Positions 7,725-15,123 of a stretch of DNA of 64,000 nucleotides are shown one piece after another; the first letter of the stretch is position 1; every line of letters starts with the position of its first letter. The notes beneath the pieces are model-generated. The model was not told the DNA's origin. It worked only from the letters and a program-made list of their open reading frames with translations, and did not search any database. This DNA is from Klebsiella sp. WP3-W18-ESBL-02. Lineage in GTDB: Bacteria > Pseudomonadota > Gammaproteobacteria > Enterobacterales > Enterobacteriaceae. The stretch covers positions 1,426,001 to 1,490,000 of the forward strand of contig NZ_AP021972.1 of assembly GCF_014168815.1 (NCBI RefSeq). Direction: 5' to 3'. The translations under genes were made by a program, and so were the position numbers.

Positions 7725-8363
7725 TTATTCCGCCGCATAACCGGCTGGCGGCAGCTTTACATTGTCGAGCCAGGCGTGATTGTCATGCATTTTCAGGCGG
7801 CCATCGAGGAACCAGCCGACCACCATCGGGTAGATGGCGTGTTCCTGAACCTGTACGCGTGAGGTGATTTCCGCTTCGTCGTCGCCGTCGAAAACCGGCA
7901 CTTTGGCCTGCAAAATAACCGGCCCACCGTCAAGCTCTTCGGTGACGAAGTGTACCGAGGTGCCGTGCTCCGCATCGCCGTTTTCCAGCGCCTGACGATG
8001 AGTATTCAGGCCCGGGTATTTCGGCAGCAGGGAAGGGTGAATGTTAAGCAGCCGTCCCTGATAGTGCTGAACGAAGTCGGCGCTCAGGATACGCATGTAG
8101 CCTGCTAGCACCACCACGTCGGGCGCGTAGGCGTCAATTTCGTGCATCAGCTCACGGTCAAAGGCTTCGCGGCTGGCAAACTGACTGGCGGCCAGCGCGT
8201 GCTGCGGGATCCCCGCTTCACGTGCCCGCTCAAGGCCAAAAGCGTCGGCCTTGTTGCTGAACACCGCCCGAATGGTGCCATGAATCCTTTTCTGCTCACA
8301 GGCATCAATGATGGCCTGTAAGTTGCTGCCGTTGCCGGAAATCAGCACCACGATATTTTTCAT
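7725..8363 (-). CDS. purN: phosphoribosylglycinamide formyltransferase 1
   Basis: PurN transfers the formyl group of 10-formyl-THF to GAR, the third step of purine synthesis. The 212 residues match E. coli PurN (212 aa). Visible are the N-terminal ISGNGSNLQAIIDA phosphate-binding loop, the catalytic NIHPSLLPKYPGLNTH (Asn and His) and HFVTEELDGGPVILQ. The start codon directly follows the purM stop (TAAATG), so the genes are translationally coupled. Transcription comes from the PurR-controlled purM promoter. Confidence 0.98.
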   Translation of the reverse strand: MKNIVVLISGNGSNLQAIIDACEQKRIHGTIRAVFSNKADAFGLERAREAGIPQHALAASQFASREAFDRELMHEIDAYAPDVVVLAGYMRILSADFVQHYQGRLLNIHPSLLPKYPGLNTHRQALENGDAEHGTSVHFVTEELDGGPVILQAKVPVFDGDDEAEITSRVQVQEHAIYPMVVGWFLDGRLKMHDNHAWLDNVKLPPAGYAAE

Positions 8364-9401
8364 TTACTCAATGACCACACGCTGTTCGGAATCTGTGGCT
8401 TTGATATAGCCGATTTTCCACGCGTTTTCACCTTTTTCGTTCATCAGCGCGATGGCTTTGTCCGCCTGATCGGCAGCCAGAGCGATGACCATGCCAACGC
8501 CGCAGTTAAAGGTGCGGTACATCTCATGACGACTGACGTTACCGGCATCCTGCAGCCAGTTGAACACCGCTGGCCATTGCCAGGAGGATTCGTCAATCAC
8601 GGCCTGCGTGTTGTCCGGCAGAACGCGTGGAATGTTCTCCCAGAAGCCGCCGCCGGTCAGGTGAGCAATCGCGTGGACGTCAACGCTGGCAATCAGTTCG
8701 AGAACGGACTTCACGTAAATACGGGTCGGGGCCAGCAGATGGTCGGCCAGCGTTTTGCCTTCAAGCTGGGTGTCGTCCGGGTTGCAGCCGCTCACTTCAA
8801 TAATCTTGCGCACCAGCGAATAGCCGTTAGAGTGCGGGCCGCTGGAGCCCAGCGCAATCAGCACGTCGCCGTCGGCCACTTTGCTACCGTCGATAATTTC
8901 GGATTTTTCGACTACGCCGACGCAGAAACCGGCCACATCGTAATCTTCGCCGTGGTACATGCCCGGCATCTCGGCGGTTTCACCGCCCACCAGCGCACAG
9001 CCTGACTGCAGGCAGCCCTCGGCGATGCCGTTGATGACGCTCGCCGCGGTATCAACGTCCAGTTTACCGGTCGCGTAGTAGTCGAGGAAGAACAGCGGCT
9101 CAGCGCCTTGAACGACCAGGTCGTTCACGCACATGGCGACCAGGTCGATGCCGATGGTGTCATGACGCTTCAGATCCATCGCTAAACGTAACTTCGTGCC
9201 AACGCCGTCAGTGCCGGAAACCAGCACCGGTTCACGATATTTTTGCGGCAGCGCGCACAGGGCGCCAAAACCGCCTAGCCCACCCATCACTTCCGGGCGG
9301 CGCGTTTTCTTCACCACCCCTTTGATACGGTCAACCAGAGCGTTTCCTGCGTCAATATCAACACCGGCATCTTTATAGCTGAGAGAGGTTTTGTCGGTCA
9401 C
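8364..9401 (-). CDS. purM: phosphoribosylformylglycinamidine cyclo-ligase (AIR synthetase)
   Basis: PurM closes the imidazole ring of AIR using ATP in purine synthesis. The 345 residues are nearly identical to E. coli PurM, with a Gly-rich VSGTDGVGTKLRLA loop, GIDLVAMCVNDL, GGETAEMPGMY and LTGGGFWENIPRVLP. The start is GTG (9399-9401), as in E. coli, and gives the conserved MTDKTSLSYKDAG. A PurR box lies 57 bases upstream. In E. coli the divergent neighbour is upp; here the bglK block intervenes. Confidence 0.98.
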   Translation of the reverse strand: MTDKTSLSYKDAGVDIDAGNALVDRIKGVVKKTRRPEVMGGLGGFGALCALPQKYREPVLVSGTDGVGTKLRLAMDLKRHDTIGIDLVAMCVNDLVVQGAEPLFFLDYYATGKLDVDTAASVINGIAEGCLQSGCALVGGETAEMPGMYHGEDYDVAGFCVGVVEKSEIIDGSKVADGDVLIALGSSGPHSNGYSLVRKIIEVSGCNPDDTQLEGKTLADHLLAPTRIYVKSVLELIASVDVHAIAHLTGGGFWENIPRVLPDNTQAVIDESSWQWPAVFNWLQDAGNVSRHEMYRTFNCGVGMVIALAADQADKAIALMNEKGENAWKIGYIKATDSEQRVVIE

Positions 9402-9457
9402 TGCAAGTCTCCACGCAATTGCGATAGCAAGAAAAATCGGCGCAATTCTATCAGTCC

Positions 9458-9473
9458 AGGCAAACGTTTGCGA
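9458..9473. promoter_or_regulatory. PurR operator of purMN
   Basis: AGGCAAACGTTTGCGA matches the PurR consensus ACGCAAACGTTTGCGT at 14 of 16 positions and is centred upstream of purM, as in E. coli. PurR with hypoxanthine or guanine would repress purMN here. Confidence 0.88.
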
Positions 9474-9535
9474 GCCTATTCTGCACCCAATTTTTTGTGC
9501 CTCGGTTTTACCGACTTTGGCAGATAAAATCGGTC

Positions 9536-9557
9536 AAATATGATACTGCTCACGAAA
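9536..9557 (+). promoter_or_regulatory. CRP-like site upstream of bglK
   Basis: TATGA-N6-TCACG, flanked by AAA on the left and AAA on the right, matches the CRP consensus TGTGA-N6-TCACA at 4 of 5 bases in each half. Its centre is 9546.5. With a weak TTGCAT/CATCAT promoter at 9582-9610 the start would be near 9617 and the site near -70, a class I position. Confidence 0.5.
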
Positions 9558-9615
9558 ATGAAACCGGGTACAGCCTTGTCCTTGCATCCGCCACGCGGAA
9601 TCCACATCATGTGAC

Positions 9616-9629
9616 TGAAACCGGTTTCT
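9616..9629 (+). promoter_or_regulatory. AscG-like LacI-family operator upstream of bglK
   Basis: TGAAACCGGTTTCT differs at one end base from the palindrome TGAAACCGGTTTCA described for AscG, the E. coli repressor of the beta-glucoside asc operon. GAAACC also occurs at 9560 and 9651. The site overlaps the predicted transcription start, where a repressor would act. The regulator itself is not in the window. Confidence 0.55.
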
Positions 9630-9687
9630 GTTTTTGTGGCGTCCGTGGGGGAAACCGAAGCAAAATGGCCAGAAGGGACTGAATGGA

Positions 9688-10578
9688 ATGAACATTGCTG
9701 CTTTTGATATTGGGGGTACGGCGTTAAAAATGGGGGTGGTCACCGCCAGCGGTGAACTGCTAAAAAAAGGCAAACAGCCAATCAGCAACAGCGACGGTGA
9801 ACAGATCCTCGCGGCAATGGAAGGTTGGATTGCCGCTCACCCCGAGTGTGAAGGCATCGCCATCAGCGCGCCGGGCTACGTTAACCCCCATACCGGCTAT
9901 ATCGAAATGGGCGGCGCTATTCGTCGCTTCGATCGCTTTGCCATCAAAGACTGGCTGGAGGAACGCTCCGGGCTGCCCGTGGCCATTGAGAACGACGCGA
10001 ACTGCGTGCTGCTGGCTGAACGCTGGAAGGGAAAAGGGGCTGAGCTTTCCGATTTCCTGGTGATGACCATCGGTACCGGCATCGGCGGGGCCATTTTCTG
10101 TAACAACCAACTGGTGCACGGCGCGCGCTTTCGTGCCGGTGAATTTGGCTATATGCAAACGTCGCGTCCCGGCGCTCGCGATGTTCGCCGCTACTCGATG
10201 AATGAAAACTGCACCCTGCGCGTGCTTCGTCATCGCTATGCGCAGCACCTTGGCCTGGCGCTGGAGGCGGTGACCGGCGAAGACATTTTTGACCGCTTCG
10301 ACGCCGGTGACGCCGTGTGTCAGCGCCTGGTCGCCGAGTTTTTCAACGATCTCGGAACGGGGCTCTATAACCTGGTCAATCTGTTTGACCCACAGACGAT
10401 TCTTATCGGCGGCGGCATTGTGGAGCGCCCGGGTTTTCTGGCGCTGATGCGCGAGCACCTGGCCTGGTTTGGCATTGCCGACAACATCGATACCGTCAGC
10501 CACGGCAACGACGCCGGGCTGATAGGCGCGGTTTACCATTTCAATCAGCAGCATTCGCAGCGACAACTTACTGATTAA
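9688..10578 (+). CDS. bglK: beta-glucoside kinase (ROK family)
   Basis: BglK phosphorylates cellobiose and other beta-glucosides at the non-reducing C6 with ATP in the cytoplasm. The 296 residues closely match the characterised Klebsiella pneumoniae enzyme: AAFDIGGTALKMGVV at the start, SAPGYVNPHTG, MGGAIRRFD, AIENDANC with the catalytic Asp at 103, TIGTGIGGAIF and FRAGEFGYM. As in BglK, the Cys-rich zinc motif of many ROK proteins is absent. The start ATG at 9688 is preceded by AAGGGA. The gene is followed 12 bases later by a 6-phospho-beta-glucosidase, which would cleave its product. This block is absent between purM and upp in E. coli. Confidence 0.9.
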   Translation: MNIAAFDIGGTALKMGVVTASGELLKKGKQPISNSDGEQILAAMEGWIAAHPECEGIAISAPGYVNPHTGYIEMGGAIRRFDRFAIKDWLEERSGLPVAIENDANCVLLAERWKGKGAELSDFLVMTIGTGIGGAIFCNNQLVHGARFRAGEFGYMQTSRPGARDVRRYSMNENCTLRVLRHRYAQHLGLALEAVTGEDIFDRFDAGDAVCQRLVAEFFNDLGTGLYNLVNLFDPQTILIGGGIVERPGFLALMREHLAWFGIADNIDTVSHGNDAGLIGAVYHFNQQHSQRQLTD

Positions 10579-10590
10579 CGAGGGAAAGAT

Positions 10591-12021
10591 ATGTCTGGAT
10601 TTAAAGCTGGGTTTCTCTGGGGCGGCGCGGTAGCGGCACATCAACTCGAAGGCGGCTGGAAAGAGGGCGGTAAGGGCATCAGCGTCGCGGATGTGATGAC
10701 CGCCGGCGCGCACGGCGTGCCACGCGAAATTACCGACGGCGTACTGCCGGGAAAAAACTACCCGAATCACGACGCTATCGATTTCTACCATCGCTATAAA
10801 GAGGATCTGCAGCTGTTTGCCGAAATGGGCTACAAATGCTTCCGTACTTCCATTGCCTGGACGCGTATTTTCCCCAACGGCGACGAGCTGACGCCGAACG
10901 AAGCCGGCCTGCAATTTTACGACGATCTGTTCGATGAGTGCCTGAAGCTCGGCATCGAGCCGGTTATCACCTTGTCGCACTTCGAGATGCCGTATCACCT
11001 CGTGACCGAATACGGTGGCTGGCGCAACCGTAAGCTGATTGAATTCTTCGTTCGCTTTGCCAAAGTGGTCTTTACCCGTTACCAGCACAAAGTGAAGTAC
11101 TGGATGACGTTCAACGAAATTAATAACCAGGCAAACTTCCACGAAGATTTCGCGCCGTTCACTAACTCCGGGCTGAAATACCAACCGGGCGAGGACCGCG
11201 AGCCGGTGATGTATCAGGCGGCGCACTACGAGCTGGTAGCGAGTGCGCTAGCGGTAAAAGCAGCGCGCGAAATTAACCCGGCGTTGCATATTGGCTGCAT
11301 GATCGCGATGTGCCCGATTTACCCGCTGACCTGCGCGCCGAACGATATGATGATGGCAATGAACGCCATGCACCGTCGCTACTGGTTCACCGACGTCCAC
11401 GTGCGCGGTAAATATCCGCAGCATCTGCTGAACTACTTCGAGCGCCGCGGCTTTGCGCTGGATATCACTGAGGAAGACCGCCAGGCGCTGACGCAGGGCT
11501 GCGTCGACTACATCGGCTTTAGCTACTATATGTCGTTTGCCACCAAGGCGACCGAAGACAACCCGCAGCTCGACTATGACGAAACGACCAGCCTGGTCTC
11601 TAACCCGTACGTGCAGAAGTCCGACTGGGGCTGGCAGATTGACCCGGTAGGCCTGCGCTACTCGCTGAACTGGTTCTACGACCACTATCAGCTGCCGCTG
11701 TTTATCGTTGAAAACGGTTTTGGCGCGATTGACGTGCTGGAGAGCGACGGCACCGTAAACGACCAGTACCGTATCGACTATCTCTCTGCACACATTGCCG
11801 AAATGAAAAAAGCGGTGGTAGAGGATGGCGTGGATCTGATGGGCTACACCCCGTGGGGCTGTATTGACCTGGTGTCCGCCGGCACGGGCGAAATGAAAAA
11901 GCGCTACGGCTTTATCTACGTGGATAAAGATAACGAAGGCAACGGCACGCTGGCGCGCAGCCGCAAAAAATCTTTTGCCTGGTACCAACGGGTCATTGCG
12001 ACCAACGGTGGTGAGCTTTAA
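10591..12021 (+). CDS. 6-phospho-beta-glucosidase, GH1 family (BglA-like)
   Basis: The enzyme would hydrolyse phosphorylated beta-glucosides to glucose-6-phosphate plus an aglycone or glucose. The 476 residues are closest by eye to E. coli BglA: FLWGGAVAAHQLEGGW at the N-terminus, TSIAWTRIFPNGDE, the acid/base Glu in TFNEINN (E176) and the nucleophile Glu in FIVENGFGA (E374). The C-terminal KKRYGFIYVDKDNEG region includes residues of the 6-phosphate pocket typical of phospho-glucosidases. Together with bglK it makes a complete pathway for beta-glucosides that enter unphosphorylated, or through a PTS encoded elsewhere. A good terminator follows, so bglK and this gene form a two-gene operon. 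Confidence 0.93.
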   Translation: MSGFKAGFLWGGAVAAHQLEGGWKEGGKGISVADVMTAGAHGVPREITDGVLPGKNYPNHDAIDFYHRYKEDLQLFAEMGYKCFRTSIAWTRIFPNGDELTPNEAGLQFYDDLFDECLKLGIEPVITLSHFEMPYHLVTEYGGWRNRKLIEFFVRFAKVVFTRYQHKVKYWMTFNEINNQANFHEDFAPFTNSGLKYQPGEDREPVMYQAAHYELVASALAVKAAREINPALHIGCMIAMCPIYPLTCAPNDMMMAMNAMHRRYWFTDVHVRGKYPQHLLNYFERRGFALDITEEDRQALTQGCVDYIGFSYYMSFATKATEDNPQLDYDETTSLVSNPYVQKSDWGWQIDPVGLRYSLNWFYDHYQLPLFIVENGFGAIDVLESDGTVNDQYRIDYLSAHIAEMKKAVVEDGVDLMGYTPWGCIDLVSAGTGEMKKRYGFIYVDKDNEGNGTLARSRKKSFAWYQRVIATNGGEL

Positions 12022-12041
12022 CTCACTGAATTAAAAATATA

Positions 12042-12068
12042 AAACCCCGCTTGTCGGGGTTTATTTTT
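12042..12068 (+). terminator. terminator of the bglK operon
   Basis: AAACCCCG-CTTG...CGGGGTTT forms a strong stem followed by ATTTTTAT, 21 bases after the glycosidase stop codon. Confidence 0.9.
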
Positions 12069-12157
12069 ATTGTGTCTTATACTGAGTGGGGCCCCATTCG
12101 CCGCTTTGCTTGATCCTGGTCAATCATCACAGGTATGGCGCAATCGAAAAAAAGCGG

Positions 12158-12179
12158 TATAATCCCGCGATTTTTTTTG
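12158..12179 (+). promoter_or_regulatory. upp promoter -10 and UTP-sensing T-tract
   Basis: A consensus TATAAT lies at 12158-12163 and is followed by GATTTTTTTTG at 12169-12179. This initially transcribed sequence is the one known at E. coli upp, where high UTP causes slippage on the T-run and aborts transcription. The match includes the full 8-T run, so the same control is very likely. Confidence 0.85.
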
Positions 12180-12207
12180 TGGTTGCCCTATTCAAAGGAG
12201 AAAGAGA

Positions 12208-12834
12208 ATGAAGATTGTGGAAGTGAAACACCCACTCGTCAAACACAAGCTGGGCCTGATGCGTGAGAACGACATTAGTACCAAACGCTTCCGTGAACTC
12301 GCCTCCGAAGTCGGCAGCCTGCTGACTTATGAAGCCACCGCCGATCTGGAAACGGAAAAGGTCACTATCGAAGGCTGGAACGGCCCGGTAGAAATCGACC
12401 AGATTAAGGGTAAGAAAATTACCGTTGTGCCAATCCTGCGCGCAGGCCTGGGCATGATGGACGGTGTACTGGAAAACGTTCCGAGCGCGCGTATCAGCGT
12501 AGTCGGTATCTACCGTAATGAAGAAACGCTTGAGCCAGTACCGTATTTCCAGAAGCTGGTGTCCAACATTGATGAGCGTATGGCGCTGATCGTTGACCCT
12601 ATGCTGGCGACCGGCGGCTCTGTTATCGCGACCATCGATCTGCTGAAAAATGCGGGTTGCACCAGCATTAAGGTGCTGGTACTGGTTGCCGCGCCGGAAG
12701 GTATCGCGGCGCTGGAAAAAGCGCATCCGGACATCGAGCTGTATACCGCGTCGATCGACCAGGGGCTGAACGAGCACGGATACATTATTCCGGGCCTCGG
12801 CGATGCCGGTGATAAGATTTTTGGTACGAAGTAA
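12208..12834 (+). CDS. upp: uracil phosphoribosyltransferase
   Basis: Upp converts uracil and PRPP to UMP in pyrimidine salvage. The 208 residues match E. coli Upp, with MKIVEVKHPLVKHKLGLMR at the start, VPILRAGLGM, the PRPP-binding loop VDPMLATGGS and the C-terminal uracil-contact region YIIPGLGDAGDKIFGTK. The ribosome site AAAGGAGAAAG is 8 bases before the ATG. uraA follows after an intervening terminator hairpin, giving salvage enzyme and uracil importer together. Confidence 0.98.
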   Translation: MKIVEVKHPLVKHKLGLMRENDISTKRFRELASEVGSLLTYEATADLETEKVTIEGWNGPVEIDQIKGKKITVVPILRAGLGMMDGVLENVPSARISVVGIYRNEETLEPVPYFQKLVSNIDERMALIVDPMLATGGSVIATIDLLKNAGCTSIKVLVLVAAPEGIAALEKAHPDIELYTASIDQGLNEHGYIIPGLGDAGDKIFGTK

Positions 12835-12851
12835 ACGAAAAAATAAAAAGA

Positions 12852-12878
12852 GCCGACTTTGATAGTCGGCTTTTTTTT
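12852..12878 (+). terminator. terminator/attenuator between upp and uraA
   Basis: GCCGACT-TTGAT-AGTCGGC is followed by eight T. It lies 18 bases after upp and 39 before uraA, so it would reduce read-through into the permease gene unless bypassed. Confidence 0.88.
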
Positions 12879-12917
12879 GAATAAAAAAACCTGACTAATA
12901 ACACAGAGGAAAACACA

Positions 12918-14207
12918 ATGACGCGCCGTGCAATTGGGGTAAGTGAAAGACCACCGCTTTTACAGACCATCCCGCTTAGCTTGCAGCATTTATTCGCCAT
13001 GTTTGGCGCAACCGTGCTGGTGCCTGTTCTGTTCCACATTAACCCGGCGACGGTACTGCTGTTCAACGGTATCGGGACGCTGCTGTATCTCTTTATCTGT
13101 AAAGGTAAAATTCCGGCTTACCTCGGCTCGAGCTTTGCCTTTATTTCGCCGGTTCTGCTGCTGCTGCCGTTAGGTTACGAAGTCGCGCTGGGCGGCTTTA
13201 TTATGTGCGGCGTGCTGTTCTGCCTGGTTTCTTTCATCGTGAAGAAAGCGGGTACCGGCTGGCTGGACGTGATGTTCCCGCCGGCGGCGATGGGCGCAAT
13301 CGTTGCCGTCATCGGTCTGGAGCTGGCGGGCGTAGCGGCGAATATGGCGGGCCTGCTGCCGCCGGACGGCCAGTCTGCGGACACTAAAACCATCATTATT
13401 TCGATGGTTACGCTGGGCGTGACCGTCTTCGGCTCTGTGCTGTTCCGTGGTTTCCTGGCGATCATCCCGATTCTGATCGGCGTGCTGGTGGGCTACGCGC
13501 TCTCCTTCGTGATGGGCGTGGTTGATACGACGCCTATCGCCCAGGCACACTGGTTCGCGCTGCCGACCTTCTACACCCCGCGCTTTGAGTGGTTTGCCAT
13601 TTTCACCATTCTGCCCGCGGCGCTGGTGGTGATTGCCGAGCACGTTGGTCACCTGGTGGTGACGGCGAACATCGTTAAAAAAGATCTGATTCGTGACCCG
13701 GGTCTGCATCGCTCGATGTTTGCTAACGGCCTGTCGACGGTGATTTCCGGCTTCTTCGGCTCTACCCCGAACACCACCTACGGTGAGAACATCGGCGTGA
13801 TGGCGATTACCCGCGTGTACAGCACCTGGGTTATCGGCGGTGCGGCGATTATTGCCATTCTGCTGTCCTGCGTCGGTAAGCTGGCGGCGGCTATCCAGAT
13901 TATCCCGCTGCCGGTTATGGGCGGCGTATCTCTGCTGCTGTACGGGGTGATTGGCGCGTCCGGTATCCGCGTGCTGATCGAATCAAAAGTCGATTACAGC
14001 AAAGCGCAGAACCTGATCCTGACCTCCGTTATTCTGATCATTGGCGTCAGCGGCGCGAAGGTACACATCGGTGCTGCCGAGCTGAAAGGGATGGCGCTGG
14101 CGACCATCGTCGGCATCTGTCTGAGTCTGATTTTTAAACTTATCAGCGTGCTGCGCCCGGAAGAAGTGGTGCTGGACGCAGCGGACAGCGACGAAGCGAA
14201 GTCGTGA
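12918..14207 (+). CDS. uraA: uracil:proton symporter
   Basis: UraA imports uracil with protons across the inner membrane (NCS2/NAT family, 14 membrane segments). The 429 residues match E. coli UraA (429 aa). Recognisable are PLLQTIPLSLQHLFAMFGAT, YLGSSFAFISPV, the substrate motif around VVIAEHVGHLVVT (Glu and His) and GFFGSTPNTTYGENIGVMA. The RBS is AGAGGAAA. It is second after upp. Confidence 0.98.
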   Translation: MTRRAIGVSERPPLLQTIPLSLQHLFAMFGATVLVPVLFHINPATVLLFNGIGTLLYLFICKGKIPAYLGSSFAFISPVLLLLPLGYEVALGGFIMCGVLFCLVSFIVKKAGTGWLDVMFPPAAMGAIVAVIGLELAGVAANMAGLLPPDGQSADTKTIIISMVTLGVTVFGSVLFRGFLAIIPILIGVLVGYALSFVMGVVDTTPIAQAHWFALPTFYTPRFEWFAIFTILPAALVVIAEHVGHLVVTANIVKKDLIRDPGLHRSMFANGLSTVISGFFGSTPNTTYGENIGVMAITRVYSTWVIGGAAIIAILLSCVGKLAAAIQIIPLPVMGGVSLLLYGVIGASGIRVLIESKVDYSKAQNLILTSVILIIGVSGAKVHIGAAELKGMALATIVGICLSLIFKLISVLRPEEVVLDAADSDEAKS

Positions 14208-14214
14208 TCCGACG

Positions 14215-14237
14215 ACCGGGCGGGATCGCCGCCCGGT
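14215..14237 (+). terminator. GC-rich hairpin after uraA
   Basis: A perfect 9-bp stem ACCGGGCGG/CCGCCCGGT with loop GATCG begins 8 bases after the uraA stop. It is followed by TCTCTC and not by a clean T-run, so it is a weaker terminator candidate. Confidence 0.45.
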
Positions 14238-14303
14238 TCTCTCATCGGTTATTTCTGTGGTAAACTCTTCCCGTTTTTTCGTAAGCCCATGTTGAGGTCT
14301 CCT

Positions 14304-15005
14304 CTGAACGCACCGGCACAGCTCTCTTTGCCACTTTATCTTCCCGATGACGAAACCTTTGCCAGTTTCTTCCCGGGCGATAACCCTTCTTTACTTGCCG
14401 CACTGCAAAACGTGCTGCGGCAGGAGCATAGCGGATACATCTATATCTGGGCGCGCGAAGGCGCCGGGCGTAGCCATTTGCTGCATGCGGCCTGCGCCGA
14501 ACTTTCACAGCGTGGCGATGCGGTAGGATACGTTCCGCTGGACAAGCGCACCTGGTTTGTTCCGGAAGTGCTGGAAGGGATGGAGCAGCTTTCGCTGGTT
14601 TGCATCGATAATATCGAGTGCGTGGCGGGGGACGAACCGTGGGAAATGGCGATCTTTAACCTCTACAACCGCATTCTGGAATCGGGTAATACGCGTCTGC
14701 TGATCACCGGCGATCGCCCGCCGCGTCAGCTCAATCTTGGCCTGCCGGATCTGGCGTCCCGCCTTGACTGGGGGCAAATTTACAAGCTCCAGCCGCTCTC
14801 CGACGAAGACAAATTACAGGCGCTACAGCTGCGCGCGCGCCTGCGCGGTTTTGAGATGCCGGACGACGTGTGCCGCTTTATGCTCAAACGGTTGGACAGA
14901 GAAATGCGTACGCTCTTCCAGACCCTGGATCAGCTCGATCACGCGTCCATTACCGCCCAACGTAAGCTAACCATCCCGTTTGTGAAAGAGATTCTGAAAC
15001 TCTAA
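14304..15005 (+). CDS. hda: DnaA inactivator Hda (CTG start)
   Basis: Hda with the beta clamp stimulates ATP hydrolysis by DnaA (RIDA) and so prevents over-initiation of replication. The clamp-binding motif QLSLPL is at the N-terminus. The AAA+ core shows a modified Walker A (GAGRSHLL), Walker B-like LVCIDNIEC and a sensor segment TGDRPPRQLNLG. A CTG at 14304 gives 233 residues, exactly the E. coli length, beginning (M)NAPAQLSLPL, with GAGG 7 bases upstream. E. coli Hda is reported to start at CUG. An ATG at 14289 would add 5 residues but overlaps the ribosome site, so CTG is preferred. Confidence 0.9.
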   Translation: MNAPAQLSLPLYLPDDETFASFFPGDNPSLLAALQNVLRQEHSGYIYIWAREGAGRSHLLHAACAELSQRGDAVGYVPLDKRTWFVPEVLEGMEQLSLVCIDNIECVAGDEPWEMAIFNLYNRILESGNTRLLITGDRPPRQLNLGLPDLASRLDWGQIYKLQPLSDEDKLQALQLRARLRGFEMPDDVCRFMLKRLDREMRTLFQTLDQLDHASITAQRKLTIPFVKEILKL

Positions 15006-15030
15006 AGAACGAATTGTTTCCTCGCCCTGC

Positions 15031-15107
15031 GTAGGCCTGATAAGCGTAGCGCCATCTGGCGGATCCGAGCAGATTGCCGGATGGCGGCTTTGCCTTATCC
15101 GGCCTAC
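15031..15107. repeat. REP/BIME pair after hda
   Basis: Opposed REP units GGCCTGATAAGCGTAGCGCC...TCTGGC and GCCGGATGGCGGC...TTATCCGGCC lie between the convergent hda and M17 peptidase genes. Confidence 0.87.
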
Positions 15108-15123
15108 CTGAAGACGATTTTCG

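Noticed and set aside
9760..11226. Open frame of 488 codons antisense to bglK and the GH1 gene
   Set aside because: It lies wholly within two well-supported genes on the other strand, crosses their junction, and encodes an unfamiliar His/Arg/Val-rich composition typical of antisense frames in GC-rich genes.
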